7,373 bases of DNA from Bacteroidota bacterium. GTDB lineage: Bacteria; Bacteroidota; Rhodothermia; Rhodothermales; UBA10348. The stretch spans positions 1 to 7,373 of the forward strand of contig SMXK01000052.1 in NCBI GenBank assembly GCA_004356265.1. Direction: 5' to 3'. The notes below the pieces were generated by a model. That model did no database searches and was not told where the DNA came from. It worked only from the letters and a program-made list of their open reading frames with translations. A program made the position numbers and the translations under genes. Positions 1-6,177 of the stretch are shown in pieces; within the stretch, counting starts at the first letter, position 1, and every line of letters begins with the position of its first letter.

Positions 1-2
1 AG

Positions 3-926
3 AAGCGGGTAATCGACGGTATGGTTAACATCCTGCAGTCTGACACCGACATGGAAGTCAGGAAAGCAGCTCTGTATGCGCTCGGAAATACTGATTCGCC
101 GCAGGCTGCCTCCGTCCTCGGCGACGTTGCACGTACCTCGAATGACGTCGAGCTAGCCAAAGCAGCGACATATGCGCTTGGGAATCTAGACATCCCGGCA
201 GGAGGAGAGGAACTGGAAAGCGTTCTCAGATCTGCCCACAATATCGAAGTGCGCAAAGCAGCCCTTTACGCGTTTGGTAATAGAGGCGACACTGAGGCAA
301 GCGAGGTGATATTCCGCGTTGCTGTCGAAGGCAACGACGTCGAATTACAGAAGGCGGCAGTCTACGCGCTCGGAAACCTGGATGAAGAAATCAGCCAAAT
401 CCTCCTGAGACAATTATTTAACGACCTTGCCAACACTGAAGTACGGAAGGCCACCCTTTACGCGATCGGGAATCAGGATTCGGAGGATACTCCGGAATTC
501 CTGCTATCCGTCGCTCTCCATGATGACGACCAGGAACTTGCCAAAGCGGCCGTTTACGCTCTCAGTAACACCAGCGATGGCGGAGACTCACCGATGCTCG
601 TCGAGGTGTTACGAAATTCCAAACATCCGGAAGTGAGAAAGGCGGCGTTATTTCAAATCGGGAATATGGGCACGTCGGCGTCTATCGCCACCCTCGCACA
701 GATAATTCAATCGGAAAAAGACGTGGAAGTCCGAAGCGCTGCTGTTTACGCGCTTGGAAATTCAAACAGCGACGCTGCCGTAGAGATACTTGCCCGGACT
801 ATCAGGGACGATCCTGACTCCGCTGTCCGCAAGAACGCGGTCCATGCACTTGGAAATATTGGTACTCCGAAAGCTAAATCAGCTTTGATAGACATACTCA
901 GCGCCGGAAATGGCCAAAACAACTAG
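3..926 (+). CDS. HEAT-repeat protein, 5'-partial (runs in from left edge)
   Basis: The protein consists almost wholly of short HEAT-like (PBS-lyase type) repeats, which form two-helix units stacked into an alpha-solenoid for protein binding. Nine units are visible. Each is marked by a KAAxYALGN-like motif whose first residue falls at 15, 47, 79, 111, 143, 175, 207, 239 and 271, counting from the ATG at 21: exactly 32 residues apart. Odd units read EVRKAALYA and even units ELxKAAVYA, a two-unit alternation. The last unit carries VHALGN and looks like a C-terminal cap. The frame stays open to the left edge (residues KRVIDG before the ATG at 21) and that ATG has no clear ribosome site, so the true start, and any signal peptide, is probably outside the window. 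It ends at TAG, 15 bases before a paralog that is probably co-transcribed. Its partner is unknown. The repeat assignment is seen in the sequence; the scaffold role is family knowledge. Confidence 0.9.
   Translation, partial: KRVIDGMVNILQSDTDMEVRKAALYALGNTDSPQAASVLGDVARTSNDVELAKAATYALGNLDIPAGGEELESVLRSAHNIEVRKAALYAFGNRGDTEASEVIFRVAVEGNDVELQKAAVYALGNLDEEISQILLRQLFNDLANTEVRKATLYAIGNQDSEDTPEFLLSVALHDDDQELAKAAVYALSNTSDGGDSPMLVEVLRNSKHPEVRKAALFQIGNMGTSASIATLAQIIQSEKDVEVRSAAVYALGNSNSDAAVEILARTIRDDPDSAVRKNAVHALGNIGTPKAKSALIDILSAGNGQNN
51..914 (+). repeat. Nine in-frame 96-bp coding repeats (HEAT units)
   Basis: This is a tandem array of nine 96-bp units within the first HEAT gene, with period 32 codons and no length variation. 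Neighbouring units alternate between two types, so the higher-order period is 192 bp. The DNA copies differ at many synonymous sites; for example the KAA codons are written aaagcagct, aaagcagcg, aaggcggca and aaagcggcc. The protein motif is therefore better preserved than the DNA, which argues against very recent expansion. Confidence 0.85.
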
Positions 927-941
927 ACTAAATTAACAACC

Positions 942-1757
942 ATGACACGTAATAGAATTTTAACCGTTCTCGTACTGGCCGGCTTTGTGTTACTCGCCGT
1001 CACGCCGATTCTGGGTGTTCGCCCCGTCGACTATGCAATGGATCTTATGAACTCATCTCGTGAGAGCACCATCATCGACGCTTCATTGACCGAAGACGAA
1101 TCGTACAGCGCGACTCCAGAAGATTATATCGAAGTCAGGGTCGAATCTAAAACCATCGAATTCGGAGACTTCAACAATCAAGATCCTGAAGTTGCTAAAG
1201 CTGCCGTTTACGCGCTCAGCAACTCAGTCGAAGGAGATGAAATCCGGGTCCTGTTCCCGGTCGTTACGGACGCTTTCCACATGGAAGTCAGAAAGGCTGC
1301 ACTCTACGCGATAGGCAATCACGATACCCCGCTGGTTCAGGAGTTCCTGATTGACGTAGCTGTCTCCGGCGATGATGTCGAACTGTCCAAAGCCGCCGTG
1401 TACGCCCTGGGCAACAGCCTGGGAGAAGACGACGCTGAAGTTTTCCTGGAGATCGTTTCTAATTCTGACGTTGTTGAAGTGCAGAAAGCGGCTCTTTACG
1501 CCGTCGGAAATATATACGGAGATTCCGCAACCCATGTACTGGCTGAAATCGTCGGATCAAATCACGAAGTTGAGCTCCGAAAAGCTGCTGTGTATGCGCT
1601 GGGCAATACAGATTCAGATGCAGCCGTTGAGATTCTTATCGAAGTAGCGAATTCGAATACGGCCACTGAAGTCAAAAAAGCTGCAGTGCACGCGCTTGGA
1701 AATATCGACAGCGCCGAAGCTCGAAAAGCACTCGTGGCCATCATCGAAAACCAGTAG
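942..1757 (+). CDS. Exported or membrane-anchored HEAT-repeat protein
   Basis: This 271-residue paralog of the preceding gene begins with a basic n-region (MTRNR) and a hydrophobic run at about residues 6-25 (ILTVLVLAGFVLLAV), a signal peptide or N-terminal anchor. I see no clear A-x-A cleavage site, so it may stay tethered. Residues about 26-80 are an acidic, Ser/Thr-rich linker. Six HEAT-like units follow, with motif Lys at 86, 118, 150, 182, 214 and 246, again exactly 32 apart. Units alternate KAAVYA and KAALYA, and the last ends in VHALGN as in the upstream gene. Aligned from the C-terminus, units 1-6 match units 4-9 of that gene in the alternating residue and share DAAVEIL in the penultimate unit. 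The ATG at 942 is supported by the signal peptide; the leader is A-rich without a Shine-Dalgarno. A likely role is an extracytoplasmic scaffold; the partner cannot be told. Anti-sigma or protease neighbours, if any, would lie left of the window. Confidence 0.9.
   Translation: MTRNRILTVLVLAGFVLLAVTPILGVRPVDYAMDLMNSSRESTIIDASLTEDESYSATPEDYIEVRVESKTIEFGDFNNQDPEVAKAAVYALSNSVEGDEIRVLFPVVTDAFHMEVRKAALYAIGNHDTPLVQEFLIDVAVSGDDVELSKAAVYALGNSLGEDDAEVFLEIVSNSDVVEVQKAALYAVGNIYGDSATHVLAEIVGSNHEVELRKAAVYALGNTDSDAAVEILIEVANSNTATEVKKAAVHALGNIDSAEARKALVAIIENQ
1185..1754 (+). repeat. Six in-frame 96-bp coding repeats (HEAT units)
   Basis: This second array has the same 96-bp period and two-type alternation as the array in the upstream gene, with the last unit slightly shortened by the stop codon. 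Units here are also diverged at synonymous positions, from each other and from the upstream array. Homologous recombination between the arrays is conceivable, but no long exact match is evident by eye. Confidence 0.8.
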
Positions 1758-1763
1758 ATTCGC

Positions 1764-2561
1764 CTACAAACGGACGCTGAATTTCAATCCGTCGTATCCG
1801 AGATTGACGCCGTCTGGTAATTCGGCGTCTACACGCTTGTGATGAATGGAGTGCGCCAGATGGACCAGGTACGTTTGCCTGGCTCCAATCTGGCGCGCCA
1901 ATTCTACCGCCTCTGGAATCGTAAGATGTTTAGTATGCGACTCATATCTGAGGCCATCAAGCACCAGAACTTCAACGCCGACAAGTAAATCCATGCTGGA
2001 TTCTGGAATGGCACTGGTATCCGTCAAATAGGCAAAGTTTCCAATCCGGTAACCATAGATTTGCAGGTCACCGTGTAAAACCGGAATGGGCGTTACCTGG
2101 ACCCTATCACTCAACTCACGCCTGCCCTCAACGTGAAATGGAGCGTCTACTCGTACCAGATCCAGATTGGCCACGCCGGGATAATCACTATCAACAAAAA
2201 TATAGGAGAACATCCGTTCAAGAACGGTAGCTGTCTCTGGCGATGCATAACAGGGGATTGCGACCTTATTCCTGAAGAGGAACGGCCGAAGGTCGTCCAA
2301 GCCTACCACATGGTCAAAATGATGATGCGTAATCAGGACGGCATCTACTGAGTCGATATGTGCGCGAAGCGCCTGGGCTCGAAAGTCGGGACCAGCGTCT
2401 ATCAGGATTGAGACGTTCCCGATCTGAATGTAACATGAACATCGCAGGCGCGAGTCGCGAGGATCGGGAGAGGTGCATACCTCACAGTCGCATCCTATTA
2501 CCGGAACCCCCGTCGACGTACCGGTCCCCAGAAGCTGTACGCGAAGTTGTTGATCATCCAT
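1764..2561 (-). CDS. PhnP-like metallo-beta-lactamase-fold hydrolase
   Basis: This is a cytosolic metal-dependent hydrolase of the MBL superfamily, 265 residues, resembling PhnP-type phosphoribosyl cyclic phosphodiesterases and the related 'MBL fold metallo-hydrolase' proteins of Bacteroidota. The N-terminus LLGTGTSTGVPVIGC is typical of the group. Candidate structural zinc ligands are C24, C26 and C29, with His near 237-240. The metal-binding motif H79-x-H81-x-D83-H84 follows in THHHFDH, then H163 (VLHGD), D181 (LTDTS) and H212. I chose the ATG at 2561 because the conserved fold begins directly after it. An in-frame start at 2654 would add 31 unconserved-looking residues inside the upstream gene. 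The chosen start overlaps the stop of the 97-residue gene by 8 bases (ATGGATGA), suggesting translational coupling. The gene is third in an operon behind the RNase and ends 6 bases from the convergent HEAT gene. Substrate is not established: cyclic phosphate diester is a family-based guess, and an RNA or nucleotide substrate would suit the context. Confidence 0.88.
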   Translation of the reverse strand: MDDQQLRVQLLGTGTSTGVPVIGCDCEVCTSPDPRDSRLRCSCYIQIGNVSILIDAGPDFRAQALRAHIDSVDAVLITHHHFDHVVGLDDLRPFLFRNKVAIPCYASPETATVLERMFSYIFVDSDYPGVANLDLVRVDAPFHVEGRRELSDRVQVTPIPVLHGDLQIYGYRIGNFAYLTDTSAIPESSMDLLVGVEVLVLDGLRYESHTKHLTIPEAVELARQIGARQTYLVHLAHSIHHKRVDAELPDGVNLGYDGLKFSVRL

Positions 2562-2847
2562 CCCCGTCTTCGGATTCCAATTCCACTTGTACACTTCGAA
2601 TCCACGCATCCTCAAGTGCACGTCGCACGGCCGGCCGCAAGAAAACGGTATCAACGGGTAAGTCTTTCAGTGCTGCAGCCAACACGCCGAGGTGAACTTC
2701 GGATGGGTGGCGCTTGTTCAACATCAATATCTCTTCCCCGTCGCGGATGCAATATCCGCCTCGGAAGTTTCCCTTCTCACGGCGCACCATCACACCGAGT
2801 TGCTGAACAGCTTCTGCCAACTCCTTAACTACATCTGCTGTTTTCAT
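2554..2847 (-). CDS. Conserved-looking small protein, function unknown
   Basis: I do not recognise a named family in this 97-residue protein. It starts MKTADVVKELAEAVQQLG, a likely amphipathic helix. A basic, Gly-rich stretch NFRGGYCIRDGEEILMLNKR follows at about 27-46, which looks like a beta hairpin. Next come HPSEVHLGVLAAALKDLPVD and FLRPAVRRALEDAW, two probable helices, then an acidic tail. There is no signal peptide or membrane segment and only one Cys. Evidence that it is real: it lies in the 8-base gap to the upstream RNase stop and overlaps the downstream hydrolase start by 8 bases, its composition is protein-like, and it fits a continuous operon. It could be a small RNase partner or an adaptor, but that is only inference from context. 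A longer product by fusion to either neighbour is excluded by in-frame stops. Confidence 0.75.
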   Translation of the reverse strand: MKTADVVKELAEAVQQLGVMVRREKGNFRGGYCIRDGEEILMLNKRHPSEVHLGVLAAALKDLPVDTVFLRPAVRRALEDAWIRSVQVELESEDGDG

Positions 2848-2855
2848 CAGACGTA

Positions 2856-5396
2856 TTACAGGTTTCCTTTCCCGGAACGCAGGTCGATATTGTAGACGTA
2901 GCCTTTCGGTTTTTTCTCAACCTGTTTATCGAGCTTGATTTCGGAAGACGGGGTTGATTTTTCAGGCACACGGTCAATTTCAACAGGCGCAACTGACGGT
3001 TCAGTTGCGGGTACCGCAGGCGCTGAATCCGACGAAGTATCGTTTTCAACCGGCATCGATGAGCTGTCTGAAGTATCCCTATCACCTTCGGGCCCTAAAT
3101 CTCGCGGCTTTTCAACCGGCCGACGTGTTTCGGTAGAATCTACTGCCACAAAGCTGATATCCGCGCGATTTTCGTTCGGGTTTTCGACACCTTGTTCCAC
3201 ATCAACCTGCTTCGAATCCGTCCGGTTCGACTCCCTTCTGGAGTCAGATCCCGAACGCCGAGACTGGGACGAACGGTTTCTGGTCGATTCGGAACGTGTA
3301 TTTTCAGGAGACGCGTCAGAGGCAGAATTTTCACGTCTCCGGCTCTGTGTCCGCCCTCCCTGGGTTCTTTCGTCCTGAACTGTCCCGCCCCGTTCCGAGG
3401 TACGTCGAGAGCGCCCATCTTTCCCTCTGGTATCTCTTGACTGCCCGGCTCGCGACTCGCTTCTTGTTTGTCCGCTCCGCGTGGTACCACCCGAATTCCC
3501 CGACCGATTCCTGGAATTTTTATTGCTCCGTGATTCACCGGACCGAGTAGAGCTCGTGCGTTCTTTTTTCTCATCAGAGCTTGAGCGCCGTTTCCCACCA
3601 TCACGCCCGTAGGATTTTCTATTTCTGTCCCCGTCCCGTCGGCGAGATCTCGACGAATCCTTCTTTTTCCCGTTGTCTGAGCCACCCGGGCGCCGTGAAA
3701 TCGTCTGGCCGGAAGTCAAATCCACGAACCGGAACGATAACGGGTCGACATGATCATCAAGCTCGACGGTGACCCGAATTCGCCGCTTCAAGAACCACTT
3801 GAAAATCTGACTTGGGAACCCCTTTGTCAGGAAGGCTCCGGTAAACGGGTGCACAACTAATTTTACGGGGCCACGTCTTTTGGCTTCTCGCATGCCGTCT
3901 AACCAGTCATCGATCTTGCGAATAAGATCGGCCGGTTCAACCGTCTCGTATACAGCTCGCTCTGCTGTCGAAAGTTTGCCTTTTATCCTCGGCGCGGCGT
4001 CCTTTGTCGATACCGAGTCCATTGAGAACGATGCGTTCAAACTTGGCCTTAACCGTTGCCTTGTAATCTGTATCAGGCCAAAATCACTCATCTGTAAAAC
4101 CTTCGTAACGGCCCGGTCCTTCCGAAATTCTCTTCTCAGATGATCATACACTTTTCTGCGGTTCTTCTGCTGACGCATGTCAATGAAGTCAACAACCAGA
4201 ATTCCACCAAGATCGCGCAAGCGAACCTGTTCGGCAATAAGTGTTGCGGCTTCCAGATTTACACGAACAGAATTTTCTTCTTGAGATAAACCCCGCCCTG
4301 CTCGGCCGGAGTTCACATCGACCACATGCATCGCCTCCGTCTGCTCGATGAACAGGTATCCGCCACTTGGCATATCCACCCGACTGGAAAAAGCCTGTTC
4401 AACAGCTTTTTCGATCTTGGTGAGCTCAAACAAGGGTATTGAGTCTTTGTGTGCGAACACACGCGGAGCCATTTTCGGAGCAACGGCCTGGATGTACCCT
4501 TTAATATTTCGGTACAGGCGATCATTATCGATCACGATACGATCAAAATCTTCGGAGAAAAAGTCCCGAATGATCGACGAGGCCATGTTGACATCCTGAT
4601 GGATCTCACAAGGGATTTCTGGTTTTTCTGCCAGACGCTCCTCGACTTTCTGCCATTTCTGGATCAGGAGTCTCAGATCTGTGTCAAGCGCTTTGGCATT
4701 CTGCCCTTCGGCAACAGTTCGGACAATAACTCCGAATCCTTCCGGAACGAGGCTTTTTGCCAGGGCTTTCAGACGACGTCGCTCTTTAAAAGAAACGATT
4801 TTTTTGGAAACAGCCACGTAACCTGCCAACGGAACGAGTACCAGGAAACGACCTGCCAGGGAAATGTCAGTTGTAATACGGCTGCCTTTTGACGAGATGG
4901 GCTCCTTGCTGATACGAACCAGAATCGGGGCGTCTCTCTTCAAATAGTTGGTGGGGTTGATCTCGTCTGTACTTCGCGTGCCTCTCGTTGATTTCTGATC
5001 TTCAATGGTCTCGATATCATAGTCAGAATTGTCGTTCTTTTCTGAAGTTTTTGAGCTTGCACCGCGTGAACCATTGCGCCTGCCTTTAATGGGCTGCCGG
5101 GCAAATTCAGCTTTGAACAAGCTGATCCTGGGTTCTTTCTCCTGAACAAATTTTAGCCAGTCAGGAATGTTATCTACAAGGTCTGAGAAATGAAGAAATG
5201 CATCCTGCTTCTGGCCGATGTCAACGAATGCTGCCTGAATGCTCGGCATGATCCGACGAATCCGACCCAGGAATAAATTCCCTATCGTTCTCTCAACTTC
5301 CTTGGTTTCAATGAATAACTCAGCCAGTCTACCATTCTCGACGATTGCAATACGCGTCTGTTTCTGGTCGGAGTTGATAATAATTTCTTTAGACAT
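2856..5396 (-). CDS. rng: RNase E/G family ribonuclease with long RS-rich tail
   Basis: This single-strand-specific endoribonuclease for rRNA maturation and mRNA decay is 846 residues from the ATG at 5396 (MSKEIIINSDQKQTRIAI, the usual family N-terminus). An ATG 18 bases upstream would only add MERTTC. Domains in order: RNase H-like start; S1 domain (GRIRRIMPSIQAAFVDIG, AFLHFSDL about 66-73) carrying a low-complexity insertion at about 98-148; 5'-sensor region; DNase I-like catalytic core with D360 (VVDVNSG) and D403 (ILVVDFIDM), matching E. coli D303 and D346; TRQRLRPSL at about 445; and the C-terminal VHPFTGAFLTKG to DPLSFR segment. The CPxC zinc-link expected after TRQR is absent, and C263 is the only Cys. 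From about 570 a tail of some 275 residues is disordered: Arg/Ser-rich to about 730, acidic and Pro-rich to about 820, then KPKGYVYNIDLRSGKGNL. Tail length recalls RNase E; the catalytic half is closer to RNase G. It leads a three-gene operon. Confidence 0.93.
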   Translation of the reverse strand: MSKEIIINSDQKQTRIAIVENGRLAELFIETKEVERTIGNLFLGRIRRIMPSIQAAFVDIGQKQDAFLHFSDLVDNIPDWLKFVQEKEPRISLFKAEFARQPIKGRRNGSRGASSKTSEKNDNSDYDIETIEDQKSTRGTRSTDEINPTNYLKRDAPILVRISKEPISSKGSRITTDISLAGRFLVLVPLAGYVAVSKKIVSFKERRRLKALAKSLVPEGFGVIVRTVAEGQNAKALDTDLRLLIQKWQKVEERLAEKPEIPCEIHQDVNMASSIIRDFFSEDFDRIVIDNDRLYRNIKGYIQAVAPKMAPRVFAHKDSIPLFELTKIEKAVEQAFSSRVDMPSGGYLFIEQTEAMHVVDVNSGRAGRGLSQEENSVRVNLEAATLIAEQVRLRDLGGILVVDFIDMRQQKNRRKVYDHLRREFRKDRAVTKVLQMSDFGLIQITRQRLRPSLNASFSMDSVSTKDAAPRIKGKLSTAERAVYETVEPADLIRKIDDWLDGMREAKRRGPVKLVVHPFTGAFLTKGFPSQIFKWFLKRRIRVTVELDDHVDPLSFRFVDLTSGQTISRRPGGSDNGKKKDSSRSRRRDGDRNRKSYGRDGGKRRSSSDEKKERTSSTRSGESRSNKNSRNRSGNSGGTTRSGQTRSESRAGQSRDTRGKDGRSRRTSERGGTVQDERTQGGRTQSRRRENSASDASPENTRSESTRNRSSQSRRSGSDSRRESNRTDSKQVDVEQGVENPNENRADISFVAVDSTETRRPVEKPRDLGPEGDRDTSDSSSMPVENDTSSDSAPAVPATEPSVAPVEIDRVPEKSTPSSEIKLDKQVEKKPKGYVYNIDLRSGKGNL

Positions 5397-6177
5397 ACAA
5401 GTCGTGCGTTCCAACGCTGTCGTCTGGCGGACGATCTAGCCGAGTCTGTATTCCACCTATTTGTCACTGGTACGGCCAGGCGGCCTCCGATGACGGTGGA
5501 ATGGAAGGCTCCTGTTTTACTCCGAACTGTTCTGGGTAATTGGTGCATACCATATACTTCAGACACACCGGGAAGACGAACAATTCGGGTAACGAATGAA
5601 CGCTGTAGAGACAGCGCGCGGAACTTCAGTGTAATGGGTAATAAGGGTGCAGATGGAGTTCCCGGTCCGAATACGGAAGCCGGAATCATCTGAAAAAATG
5701 TTCTCGCGCAAAAACTATTAAAGAGGATTGCCGCGAGGCCAAGATTTTGAAAGCCGAAATACGATCCTGTGACAAAATGCACATGGGATACAGAATTCCT
5801 GCCCGATCCGCCCGATAAACTTAATACCAGCGCCGGTCCCGCAAACAGAGTGGCCAAAGCCGCCTGCAGATGCAAGATGATTCTACTTGGAATGCGCAAT
5901 AGTGAGTATCGAACTGGTGTTAAGGCGAATTCACACGAGGGAATAAGATTCTTCCCCGATCGCGTACAAAAAATCAGACATATATATCGTATAACCTGTG
6001 TAAATGATCCCGCTCGATCTAAGTTGACGGACGATCTCTACTGGTTTCGACCATGTTTAATGAGAGCTTAAAAAGAATTTCGTTCAATCAGGGAGCCTGG
6101 CTGATTTTCCATAAGTATTTTGCAGGAGACAGAATCGCGTTCAGGCGGAACGAAACAGGACAAATCTTACACAAGAA
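5397..6177. other. Divergent intergenic region of 781 bp, no supported gene
   Basis: This region lies between the divergent RNase and citrate synthase genes and should carry both promoters and leaders. I found no tRNA T-arm, SRP, tmRNA or RNase P signature. A weak Bacteroidota-like promoter candidate for the RNase lies on the minus strand: TTG at 5742-5740 and TAGTTTTTG at 5717-5709, spacing about 22, one base off the TAnnTTTG form. It would give a leader of about 300 nt. On the plus strand a hairpin (AATCAG 6086-6091 with CTGATT 6101-6106; an alternative is CAGG/CCTG around GAG) precedes citrate synthase. AT-rich alternation at about 5979-5993 (tatatatcgtata) could help strand opening. A minus-strand frame stays open from 6037 to 5285 with two hydrophobic stretches, but it has almost no Asp or Glu and runs into the RNase gene, so I do not call it a gene. 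Confidence 0.6.

Noticed and set aside
2562..2654. Upstream alternative start for the MBL hydrolase, adding 31 residues
   Set aside because: The added part has no resemblance to the fold and lies inside the 97-residue gene. The conserved LLGTGTSTG start follows the ATG at 2561.
2935..3378. Plus-strand 147-codon frame opposite the RNase tail
   Set aside because: It is the antisense reading of a low-complexity Arg/Ser/Asp-rich coding stretch, which naturally yields long open complementary frames.
3140..3685. Minus-strand 181-codon frame inside the RNase tail
   Set aside because: It overlaps the RNase gene fully in another frame. The repetitive codon composition explains the missing stops, and the product looks like random Arg/Gly-rich sequence.
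4449..4892. Plus-strand 147-codon frame opposite the RNase core
   Set aside because: It lies antisense to highly conserved RNase catalytic sequence and has no motif or plausible start.
5397..5414. Upstream ATG of the RNase gene, adding MERTTC
   Set aside because: The family N-terminus begins at MSKEIIINS, so the shorter form is preferred.
5590..5700. Minus-strand stretch vaguely resembling 5S rRNA
   Set aside because: The match is limited to a few words; the paired helices and conserved core of 5S rRNA are not there.
6040..6053. TGGT-TTCG-ACCA hairpin, tRNA T-arm-like or UUCG tetraloop
   Set aside because: It has only 4 base pairs, flanking bases do not pair, and there is no acceptor or anticodon arm around it.
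5751..6071. Plus-strand open frame of about 106 codons in the intergenic region (contains TKCTWDTEFLPDPPDK)
   Set aside because: It has no good start context or recognisable motif and an odd composition rich in Cys, Arg and Lys. It lies antisense to the competing minus-strand frame, so neither is convincing.
6116..6122. TATTTTG as a Bacteroidota-type -7 box for citrate synthase
   Set aside because: No TTG element is found at the expected distance upstream, and the box itself is one base short of the consensus.
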